Assembly: GCA_029216955.1 (NCBI GenBank)
Contig: JANAVB010029819.1
Span: forward strand, 30,680,204-30,744,203
Direction of reading: 5' to 3'
Source: Iris pallida
Lineage: Eukaryota; Streptophyta; Magnoliopsida; Asparagales; Iridaceae
Length of the DNA: 64,000 nt
The notes under the pieces were generated by a model. That model had not been told where the DNA came from. It was given only the letters and a program-made list of their open reading frames with translations, and did not search any database. Positions 10,688-19,827 of this stretch are shown here, piece after piece (within the stretch, counting starts at the first letter, position 1; each line of letters begins with the position of its first letter). The position numbers were made by a program, and so were the translations under genes.

Positions 10688-11428
10688 AAAAAATTTCAAC
10701 AATGAAGCCCCATGTGCCCAAGCTAGTGAAGCTCTATGCGCCCAGCTAGTGAAGCTCTATGCGCCCAGCCAGTGAAGCTCTATGCGCCCATCCAGTGAAG
10801 CTCCATGCGTCCAGCCAGTGAAGCTCTATGTGCCCAGCCAATGAAGGTCCATGTATCCAAGACTAGCTCCCCCAAAAGGAGGGCGCATAGCCCGAGACAT
10901 GGCTATGTGCCCAAGCATGACTCGGTCAAAGCCATGATCAAAACGTGTACCGAAGCGCACGGCTACGTCAGGCTCCACGAGTAGTCGTACACCGAAGCAT
11001 GCGGCCACGTCAACACCATGACCAACCCACGATCTCGTAGCCTGCATGCACCTACACTCTATGCGCCCAAGGCAGGACTATACACCCACATGAAAACCAG
11101 TATGTTTACTTCATGTGGGCGCATAACATCATTCCAGTTCAAGAACGACTATAAAAGGGGGGCCTCATCCCTCTTCAAAGGACAGAACGGAGAGCATTTT
11201 TATGAGCCAAATTTCTGTACTTCTTGCCAGTGAGCCGAGAGTTAACAATGTTCTTAGGTTTTCTCCCACTTTTGTGATCGGAGTGTCAACGGAGTAAAGG
11301 AGCAACTGCCGCTCGATCGTCATCGTCCAATTCTCCATAATTCTTTTTTGTACTTGGGGATCCTCAGCACAGGATCTCTCAGGCGTACTCGATTTGTGGT
11401 GCCTTGCGCTAATAAAGAAAAGACAGCA
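10676..11428 (+). repeat. Tat-A 3' LTR (about 750 bp)
   Basis: Starts TGTAGAAGCATG after the polypurine tract. A TATA box (TATAAAA) lies at 11150-11156, so U3 is about 470 bases, and AATAAAG at 11411 could be the poly(A) signal. The right end is placed at GACAGCA (11428), where copia-A sequence begins. U3 carries the ATGCGCCCA motif. The similarity to the Tat-B LTR is limited to the start and short downstream blocks. Confidence 0.7.
10703..10860 (+). repeat. 24-bp tandem repeat in Tat-A LTR U3
   Basis: About six units of roughly GCCCAGCCAGTGAAGCTCTA plus TGC, each containing one copy of ATGCGCCCA or a variant. Later units are more diverged. This shows the motif array growing by tandem duplication. 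Confidence 0.85.
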
Positions 11429-11727
11429 TTTTTTTCTTCTTTTTTTGTGTGTGTCCACAGAAGTAGTTTAGCACTTCCATCATACTCACCTCAAACTCAC
11501 TCTGCAAACACTTAGCAGATTCTTGACATAGATGTTCATTAGTAGAACCGAATATAATATCATCCACATAAATTTGCACTAATAAAATATCATCATTTGA
11601 AGACTTGATAAACAGAGTTCTATCATCTCTTTCTTTTGTAAAACCATTTTCAAGTAGAAAGGAACGCACGTGATCTTGCCAAGCTCGAGGAGCTTGTTTG
11701 AGTCCATATAATGCCTTCAATATTTTA
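11429..11727 (-). pseudogene. copia-A reverse transcriptase fragment
   Basis: The minus strand reads ILKALYGLKQAPRAW, then LFIKSSNDDILLVQIYVDDI with the catalytic YVDD, then SMMEVLNYF. This is the central RT segment of a Ty1/copia element and matches copia-B closely at the protein level. It ends on the right at 11727, where CACTA-A begins, and on the left in a T-rich tract next to the Tat-A LTR. Protease, integrase and the N-terminal half of RT are missing. Confidence 0.85.
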
Positions 11728-12260
11728 GCGACGGCCATATCCATCGCCAACCCGTCGGTAAATCAGATTACCAACAGTTTGTCGACGGATTTGGGTCAAA
11801 TACATCCGTCGGGATATGACTCGTCCCTAAAAACAATTCGTCGCCAAGTGACGACTGAGCGACCAATTTTCGGCAGCCATATTCGTACAATTAGCGACGA
11901 CTGGCCGACGGGTTTCCATCAAATCAAGTATCAGAAAGTTAGTAATACATCGTCTTACTGACGGGGTCAATCTGTCGATAATCCGTCGGCAACTTGTCGG
12001 TGAACGCGTATCAGAGAGTTTCTGATACGTAACCTCCGTCGCTATTTTGTCGCGCGTAGTCGCAAACAAGCGATGGATTGATGACGACTTATCCATCGCT
12101 AAGGCTTTGTAACTCTTTCATATTTCCATAACCTAATCGACGGATTATCCGTTGCTTTGTTGTCGCCATCCGCCGCTAAATTGAAATCCTCTAGTTATAG
12201 ACGGATAATCCGTCGCTTGGTTGTCACGAGCCATCACTTTTTAGTCGCTAGTCCGTCGCT
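11727..12260 (-). repeat. subterminal repeats of CACTA-A, left side
   Basis: Many copies of AGCGACGGA-like and CCGTCGGTAA-like units in both orientations. In CACTA elements such repeats are the binding sites of the element's own TNPA-type protein. Confidence 0.75.
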
Positions 12261-12740
<480 letters not shown>

Positions 12741-12868
12741 TTGTCGTCTATGCTGGGGCAGATAGAACTCCCTCAGCTAGCGGGCATAAGTAGGATCCAC
12801 GCCAGCAAGATCAATATCTAGAGGAGATGGATGACTGGAACTCCCGGTGCAACTGCCCTTTGGTGCTA
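12741..12868 (-). repeat. duplicated 3' end of the CACTA-A VKEE gene
   Basis: Nearly identical to 12928-13053 and separated from it by a pure TA tract (12870-12926). It carries the last codons of the VKEE gene, again with TAG at the conserved Trp position. The duplication therefore probably post-dates the nonsense change, or both copies were homogenised. Confidence 0.85.
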
Positions 12869-12925
<57 letters not shown>

Positions 12926-12929
<4 letters not shown>

Positions 12930-13234
12930 CGTCTATGCTGGGGCAGATAGAACTCCCTCAGCTAGCGGGCATAAGTCGGATCCACGCTAGCAAGATCAAT
13001 ATCCAGAGGAGATGGATGACTGGAACTCCCGGTGCAACTGCCCTTTGGTGCTACCTCCTCCTTCACAGCTATCTCGGCTTTAGGAATCACTTCCTCCTTA
13101 ATAGTAGGAGAAAATTCTTTCTTAATCTCCTCAGTAGTAGGAGGTTCCACTATCTCCTCAGTAGGAGGTACCACTACCTTCTCATCAGCCATCCGTGCCT
13201 CTGTCAAGCGAGATCCTCGGGTCTTGGGTGCCAT
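12926..13234 (-). pseudogene. VKEE-family small protein gene of CACTA-A
   Basis: ATG at 13234 directly follows TTACCAG, as in CACTA-B. The product starts MAPKTRGSR and then has EIKKE, TIKEE and AVKEE segments, a Ser-rich stretch, and DPTYAR. TAG at 12962-12964 lies exactly where relatives have Trp (YxxWLR); the following codons [11 protein letters not shown] match the relatives' C-terminus before TAA at 12926. One G-to-A change explains the stop. The V/I-K-x-E segments fit the SUMO-attachment consensus, but no SUMO function is known. I do not recognise the family from outside this window. Confidence 0.65.
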
Positions 13235-13451
13235 CTGGTAAGACCATTAAATATCAATAAAAGCACGTATATACAAAATTTAACTCAGCTTCGTTTGACG
13301 ATTTAATTTTACACAGTCTCGAGTATTGAATTATCCAAAAAAATATACTTTAGAAATAGTTCAGATTCGGGAACACAAGAAGAATCTTAATCCAGACCAT
13401 AAATACAAAATTTTTACCTATCACGTACAAACCTATTTCCAATCACTCTCG

Positions 13452-13557
13452 TAACTGGCCAATCACTCTCGTAAACGTAGAATACCATTGAAAAAGAGTC
13501 ACGAGAGAGTAAACAATCTCTTAAATATTGATGTTTACGAGAGTGATTGGCCAGTTA
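13452..13557. repeat. perfect 25-bp inverted repeat upstream of the CACTA-A VKEE gene
   Basis: Arms 13452-13476 and 13533-13557 are exact reverse complements, separated by 56 bases; each contains GGCCAATCACTCTCGT or its complement. Partial direct copies of the arm flank it at about 13439 and 13567. It lies about 220 bases before the ATG. A transcript could fold into a 25-bp stem. CACTA-B has an unrelated inverted repeat of nearly the same size. Confidence 0.85.
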
Positions 13558-13825
13558 AATCGCCTGTAACTGGCCAATCACTCTCATGAACATCAATAAT
13601 ATTTTTTGGACCCATTTGCTCCTCCCTACTTTCCTTCTTCTCGCTCCTCACTCTCAGCCAACTAAAGCCTAGCCCAGACCAACAGATACTAGAGTCTTCC
13701 CTCACTTCGTACTCGTCAGTTTGTTCTCCTCGGGTATTTAGGTCGATCGTCCAGACGCAATACTAGAGAATGAGGAGGTGAATCTGCTACTATCAATACT
13801 AAGTACATACGATCAAGGAGGTGGA

Positions 13826-14095
13826 TCCGCTACCGATACCGATTCTGATACAGATACCGATACCAAAATCGATTCTGATATAGATACCTATACCGATACC
13901 GATTCTGATACAGATACCGATACCGATACAGATACCGATAGTCCGATACCGATACCGATAGTCCGATACCGATACCGATTCTGATACTCATAGGAATAAC
14001 CCGATACCGATACCGATACCGATACCGATACTCATAGAAATAATCTAATACCGATATCGATACTCATAGAAATAGTCCGATACCGATACCCATAA
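13826..14095. repeat. GATACC hexamer array in CACTA-A
   Basis: Runs of GATACC (TACCGA) interrupted by GATTCTGATA and CTCATAGRAATA segments. The same hexamer array occupies the same relative position in CACTA-B (28620-29000). Frames through it (Asp-Thr repeats) are artefacts. Confidence 0.9.
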
Positions 14096-14287
14096 ACCTA
14101 TCTATCACTAGTAGCCATACTCCTCTACATGCTCTTCTACACTAGGATACACTAGTAACCATACTCCTCTACATACTCCTCTATACTAGGATACACTAGT
14201 AGCCACCAACGATAGAAATCTTTTTACTAAGTTTATATATATATACTACGGGATTCGGTTCGGTTTTAAAAAATTTCTATTTCGGTA

Positions 14288-14780
14288 TGTGTGTGTGTGT
14301 GTGTGTGTGTGTAACTACCGTCGACCCCCAACTCCCCACTCCCACCACCGCCGATCCCCACCCCCACCACCGCCAACCCCAACTCCCACCCCCGGCCCCA
14401 AACCCCCAACCCCCACCCCCACTACTGCCGACCGCCATCCCCCTCACCACCGGCCACCCCCACTCCGGGCCCCCTTCGCCCCCCCGGCCCCCCTCCGCTG
14501 CCCTACATCCCCCACTGACCCCCACCCCCACCACCGCCAACCTCCACCAACCCTACCATCGGCCTTCCTTCGCTGCCATACCCCCCCACCGTCGACCCCC
14601 AACACCCCTACCACGAAACCCCCCTCCGCTGCCCTACTCTCCCCCCCGCGACCCCCACCCCCACCACCGTCGACCTCTACCACCCCCACCCCACCACCAC
14701 CGGCCCTCGCCACCCTGACTACCGAGAGAGAAAGAGAGAGAGAGAGAGAGAAAGGGGATTACTTAGAGAGAGAGAGAGAG
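14288..14780 (-). repeat. GT, C-rich and GA tracts: leader region of CACTA-A
   Basis: (GT)n at 14288-14311, then about 400 bases of almost pure CCCCCACC-type sequence, then (GA)n. On the minus strand this is CT-rich followed by G-rich sequence just inside the subterminal repeats, exactly as in CACTA-B (28060-28620). All six frames stay partly open because of composition; the long Pro-rich frames were not called as genes. Confidence 0.7.
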
Positions 14781-14869
14781 CCCTACGTGTGCCGGAAAGT
14801 GAGAGACGTAAGAAATTTTTGGGGGAAAGAAAAGTTTCCCCCTCGTCGGTTAAATTTAAGTTAGTGTTG

Positions 14870-15223
14870 GACATATAGCGATGGACTAGCGACGGATAGA
14901 TAGCCGACGCTAGTCCGTCGCTATATCCCCTTAGATGGCCGACGAAATATCCGTCGCTATGTGGTCTATACATTTTGCGCCAATTTTTTTCAGTATTTCA
15001 CTTCAACCTTTGACAACTAAATAACGGCATAGTGATGGCTTCATGATCGGTCGCTATATCTCGGATTACTTAACGACGGATTGGCGACCTTTGCTCGCCC
15101 TAAAAAAAATTGTCAGCTTTTCGACGACAATAAGACTGTACTTAGTCGGTAGTCCATCTCTATTAGCGATGGACGTTATCTGTCGCTAATGGTCCGTCAC
15201 CAAATGGCTATATTTTGGTAGTC
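14870..15223 (-). repeat. subterminal repeats and right TIR of CACTA-A
   Basis: AGCGACGGA, TCCGTCGCTA and related units repeat in both orientations up to the TIR at 15208-15223. Confidence 0.8.
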
Positions 15224-15575
15224 GAAATCTTATAGAAGTACTTTCGCATAGTCCTTTTCTCTCTTATCAACTGTGCATTGAGCTTCATGAAGACTTAGCT
15301 TGATATTAGTCAATTTTTATGTATTACTTATGGTAAATATCTCCTTTATTTCTTATAATAAACTAGACAATCTAGCTACTTCGGTTGTGTATGCTTTTAT
15401 TTCTTTTCAAGATTGTTTATACTTGTCTAACACACTTCTGTGTTTGTCAAGTATGTTGCTAAAAGCACAGAGAGTTTATCAAAAGTAAAATTATCATTGA
15501 TACCTGATCAAATGCCATTAAGAAGACGTTTGCTGAACTGTTGTGTCTTTCTTCCTCTTTTGATTAACTGGCCTC
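15224..15575 (-). pseudogene. copia-A gag coiled-coil fragment
   Basis: On the minus strand, frames contain LMAFDQVS, NFTFDKLS, TTEVARLSSLL, EIKEIF and KLSLHEAQ. These align with the post-zinc-knuckle coiled-coil region of copia-B gag (MASDQVLSEP, FTFEQLGEAF, GEIGRLTDLLAEVKDN, KILLHETTK). Stops and frameshifts are frequent. About 2.5 kb of copia sequence expected between this and the RT fragment at 11429-11727 is missing, and CACTA-A fills the gap. Confidence 0.6.
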
Positions 15576-15579
15576 GCTT

Positions 15580-15831
15580 TCATGCCTGCCTCGAGTCTTG
15601 GATGATGCCAATTTTAACATCGGTCGTACAGAGGATCCAAATGTCGTAGCATCCAGTGATGCCAATTGTGAAACCTAACTGCAACTTCATGGCCTTGAGC
15701 TTCTTAGGAGGGATTTTAGGTTCAATGATCACCAAAATGTCAATTCTGTGGATTCTATTGAGACTGATTAATCTTCTCAAGGTGGGTTTTTTCACGAGGC
15801 CCCTAACATTCCATGAGAGGATGTTAAGCAT
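15580..15831 (-). pseudogene. LINE-A ORF2 start, AP-endonuclease N-terminus
   Basis: Begins MLNILSWNVRGLVKKP and continues with DILVIIEPKI, the first two conserved blocks of the apurinic-type endonuclease of plant L1-like LINEs (the Asn of SWN and the Glu of EPK are catalytic-site residues). The reading ends near 15580, where copia-A gag sequence takes over, so the rest of the endonuclease and the RT of this copy are absent. Confidence 0.8.
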
Positions 15832-16306
15832 TGAGGTTGCTGGAAATGGAGGATTTGGTGAGTTTCGTGGCTGACCTAGTGGTCATTGTCGTAGCCGCTT
15901 TAGCATTTATTTTTTTTATTTTTTGATTGTGGGAGCAGGATGTCTATCCACCTTGACGATTCTATCTGTCTTCTCGGATGAGTGTATGTAGACCTCTCCA
16001 ACTATTTCGGCCAAGGATCCGAAGTGCTTGTTCTCGCTGGTGACACCCGCGTCAATGGCATGTTGCATCCTAGCTACTGGTGCTTCCCCAATGTTGCCCA
16101 GAGCGTTCGCACATATAGCGGCCATGTTATGTGTAGTAGAGGGAACTACAGTTTGGGGGGTTGAGGATCCTCATTGCCCATAAATTTTGAATTGTTCTCC
16201 AGAGTAATGGACCCCACTGTACTGTCTGTCTCCTTATCGACAACCCCTCTGTTCCCTGTATCCTTTTTTGGAATGTGAGCTCATGTGTCTGCTGCTGTAT
16301 CCTTGG
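15832..16306 (-). pseudogene. LINE-A ORF1 3' end and inter-ORF segment
   Basis: Lies between the zinc-knuckle ORF and the endonuclease start. A minus-strand frame at 15916-16125 (AAICANALGNIGEAPV) probably belongs to the C-terminal part of ORF1, but I recognise no conserved domain. No other feature seen. Confidence 0.4.
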
Positions 16307-16788
16307 TTATATCTGAGGAAGCTGAGGCGAGGATATCAAATTTGTTGGCGAGGTTGAGGGCTGGGGAATTGTATGGCACGATGGCTCTTCCCTGGGAGGC
16401 TTGTTCTTAATTATGGGAGTTTTCGGTGCTGGCTTCGAACCGGGTATGGGAGTTAGGTAACGGCAGTAGAGGTGATTGGGGGGATTTCCTGGTTGATTGA
16501 TTAGGTGACACCTTTCGGTCACCTTCTTTCTCAGTTCTAGATGTGCCTGAAAGTAGTGCTCGGTAGAATGGCCACGCATATGACAATGTTTACAAAATAT
16601 GATGTTATTGTCGTATAAGATTTTTTGGGTGTGAATCTTGTTTTACCGAGCAAGATTTGGATGTGATTGGGAGGTCCTTTGATAAGTCAAGTTCCATGCA
16701 TATTTTAGCATAATTTCTCTTGGTTAGGTTGCGGGTTTCCTCCACCATGGCCACAAACGGGACGAAGGAGTTGGCGATCCTCTTCATT
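16307..16788 (-). pseudogene. LINE-A ORF1, second half with zinc knuckle
   Basis: Minus strand: KRIANSFVPFVAMVEE and AKICMELDLSKDLP match the end of the DUF4283-type RNA-binding domain of plant LINE ORF1. A CCHC-like knuckle CKHCHMRGHSTEHY follows, with the last Cys replaced by Tyr, then a Pro-rich tail. At least one frameshift separates the two parts. The first half of the same ORF lies beyond LARD-B (26837-27190), so LARD-B inserted in this reading frame. Confidence 0.75.
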
Positions 16789-19700
16789 TGTCACAACCTG
16801 CACCCGCTTTTCGAGATACGAATGCGTGTCCAAACCAGCCTACGCCGCAGTGTCGACGTTAGAACGCTGTATAGCCACAATGCTCAAAATCACAAATAAT
16901 GCTCATTCACAAAATTAATTTAATTTACAATATTTACAAGTTTTACATTTGCAAAAAATATAAACTCTACCAAATATTAAAATGATTACAACTCATCTAT
17001 CTAGCTAATCTCTAGGTTTTCGTCTGCAAGTACACCTGTAACTCCCAATGCTAAGTGAAGCCACAGTTAACCTAAAAAATATTGGTTTCCAGTCAGGAAT
17101 TAAACGAGTACAATTAACTGAATACAGTTTCAATAAATGAAAATGACTATACAACAGAGGTTAGCCTTTAAAATATATGATTTGAAAATAAACACAGAAA
17201 GGCAAAATAAAACTAAACAAGGGGAAAAAGTAAATAAAATAAAAAGATAATACTCACCGACTGACTGAAGTACCTTTGATATGTCATCGGTCTCGGAATA
17301 ATTACACGACACTGTCTACGATATCTATACTGTATAATTTACACTATCTACACTATATAAAGCAATAATGAAACACTGTCTACATGGTATAAAGCAATAA
17401 TGAAACACTGTCTACACGGTATAATGCAATAATAAATTACGGTCTACACGGTATACACGGTATAAGGTTAGATCACACATCCTTGGTACTTCACCTCCCC
17501 GACACGACAAAATATAACAAACATAAAAGACGGCAATCACATATCTACTGACAAACAATGAGGTATAGTAAAGCTCAATATCGAAAACAAATAATAATCT
17601 GTACTCGCTTGTTGTCCTTTGCTGGTAAAACCGATAATCCAAACCACTCAGTGTGCCACAATAGTCAAACTCGTACAACAGTCTCCAGCTGCTCAAATAA
17701 ACATTACCAACGTTCTTAGAATAGTCAAATTAACTACAATTGCCTATCCTTAGACTAATTCTGGACACAGGGGCAAAACTTTGGGTCAAAACGGTATCCG
17801 CCGTTGGACCCGCCTTGAACCGAAAAGTGTACTAGAGTCAATGGTCTATAAAGTCATCAAACTACATGTCTACGAATTCATTTTGATGATACGAGCCCAA
17901 CCGTATGTCCAAAGTTAGATTCCGGCAGGCCGTGCATAAAATCGCCTGTTGAGTCGGATCGTGGGGCCCGCAAAACGGTGATCCGGTCAATCGTCTCAAA
18001 ATTGGACCAAACTTAGCATACAGGACCAGAAAAACGATACGGTCCTGTTGGCATAAGTTTCGTCTCGATTTGACGAAAGTGTACAATGTAATTAGAAAAT
18101 TTGTAAAGAGGCCGATACGGTAAATTTTGACGGATACGTATCAAATTCGTCGCGCACATGTGACCAATTTAAATTCTGTCAATTCCCATACGTCCACGAA
18201 GCCGATACAGACCTTTCGATGCTTTCGGTTCATGATCATATCACCCGGATTGGCGGAACGCACGTCGTATCGAAGGAATTTTTTAGATTTTTAATATTTT
18301 AAAACAGTTTTTTGCCAATCTTTGGAATCCGATTTATCGGCTCATAGTTGATGAAATCGATTTTCGTAAACTGGGTTTCAGAGCCCTAAAGGTTGGCTGG
18401 GACTGTCATCATTTGGTTTCTCAAAACTGTCGATAGATCGACTGGAAGTCGCCTTCGAAATAAGGGTTTGGGACTAGTTCCTGCGTTTCGTCTTTAAATG
18501 AAACTCGAAATTATTTCCAAGATTTTTGGTCGATTTAGCAGGCTATTCTCTACGAGTTAAATCTCACTAATTACTAAGGTTTGTAGATGGTAGGGTTGTT
18601 ATCGAATCCATGAAAACGGTTTATGAATTCGTCTAGAGAAGAGGTAGAAATCGTACCTCAAAAGGAGTGTGGCGGCTGTTGTATGACAGGCTTGGGCAGG
18701 CCTGTGCGCGGTTGCAGTCGCTCCGCCGTGGCATGGCGGCGGTCCCAGGTAGCGCGGTGAGGTGGAAGGGAGTCAGGGTGGCGCGCACAGATGTCCATGG
18801 CGGCGCTGGGTTGTAAGGTTTAGGGTTTGGTTCATCCTACTTGTTGTGTACATATATACATATTCGTTCGGTTTAGGAACTGAGTAGGGGGAGGTCGCAG
18901 GTTCCTTGGGAAGGCTTCTCGCGAGAAATTCAGGGAATTTCTTACGAGAAATTGCTTAAGGATTTTTTTTTTTGTTTTTTTTCTATTTATTAGATAACTA
19001 TATATTCATATGTACACTTATATAATATTCTCCATAAAATCTAAATAAAACCTCAATATTATATATTCCTAGTGTAGGGCCTACTTATATAAATAAGAAT
19101 ATATATATTATAACATTTATTTGACAAAAATAATACAACCAATAATAATAAAATAATATTATATAATAATAATCTCAATAACATTGATAATAAAAATAAT
19201 AATAATAATAATAATAATAACAAAATTTAACAAACCAATAATGGTGTATATACTATTTTATACAGTCTATTAATCCCAAAATTGTACAAGGACCTATTTT
19301 ATACAAATATCATTAAATATCAACTAATAATGATATTTATAATATTTAATTAACGAATACTTAGAAAATATTCATTAGATCATTAAAATGGAATACAACA
19401 CAATCATACCAAAATACATCAACACGAATGTCCTTGGACGTCCCATATGACTACATGGGCTTGGGCTTGCTTTGGGTCCCATCTGGACTAGTTCGGTACA
19501 ACCGGGTTTCCTAAAACTCAATAATATAATTAATAAATAAATAAATCTTCGGTAAGGGTTAATTCGCAACTTGGCCTGATTTTCCTAGTTAGGATACACT
19601 TATGGCTGCGTCTTCCCTGGTATGTCTAATGCACTAGTCAAGGCACACGACCATGCTATCCGTACCATGATTCCTAGTCGTCTTGTACTTCAAAACTCAA

Positions 19701-19827
19701 CCATGGTTAAAGTCATCTACCGTAATAATTAACTAAGTAATTATTTATAAAAATTCTAAAAATCACCATTTAATTCAAACAAATAAATAAAAAATATATT
19801 ATCAAAATTTCGAGAAGAAGAGTTACA
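16789..19827 (-). repeat. LARD-B 3' LTR (3.04 kb)
   Basis: Matches 23939-26836 along its length with small indels; for example the stretch at about 19018-19140 is largely missing from the right copy. It includes short repeats of CACGGTATA (17310-17470), a GC-richer block (18660-18820) and AAT trinucleotide repeats (about 19190-19225). The small open frames shared by both LTRs (for example 17130-17312 and 24280-24462) reflect LTR identity, not genes. Confidence 0.9.

Larger units (their letters stand above)
9851..11120. repeat. ATGCGCCCA motif array of Tat-A
   Basis: I count 13 exact copies of ATGCGCCCA or its complement TGGGCGCAT, plus many one-base variants (ATGTGCCCA, ATGCGTCCA, ATACGCCCA). 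They fall in three blocks: the intron next to exon 1 (9851-10015), the promoter side of the antisense gene (10329-10595) and the 3' LTR U3 (10700-11120). Exon 1 itself has none. Tat-B has a different motif at the same three places. Spacing is irregular except in the LTR, where the motif is part of a 24-bp tandem repeat. Confidence 0.75.
6943..11428 (+). mobile_element. Tat-A, Ty3/gypsy Tat-lineage retrotransposon, 3' part
   Basis: Plus-strand 3' portion of a Tat element: integrase C-terminus (6945-7376), a non-coding region with a repeated motif, an antisense two-exon gene (10224 to 8043), hairpin and polypurine tract (10615-10675) and 3' LTR (10676-11428). Every part has a counterpart in Tat-B in the same relative orientation. 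The left side is cut by LARD-A, so gag, protease, RT and most of integrase are outside the window. The right edge joins a copia fragment, consistent with Tat-A having inserted into copia-A. Confidence 0.8.

Noticed and set aside
11165..11458. 97-codon minus-strand open frame
   Set aside because: Antisense of the Tat-A LTR continuing into a homopolymer tract.
14287..14864. Long Pro-rich and Gly/Arg-rich open frames on both strands
   Set aside because: They lie in a C-rich simple-sequence tract of CACTA-A where almost every frame is open; the matching G-rich tract in CACTA-B gives unrelated peptides.
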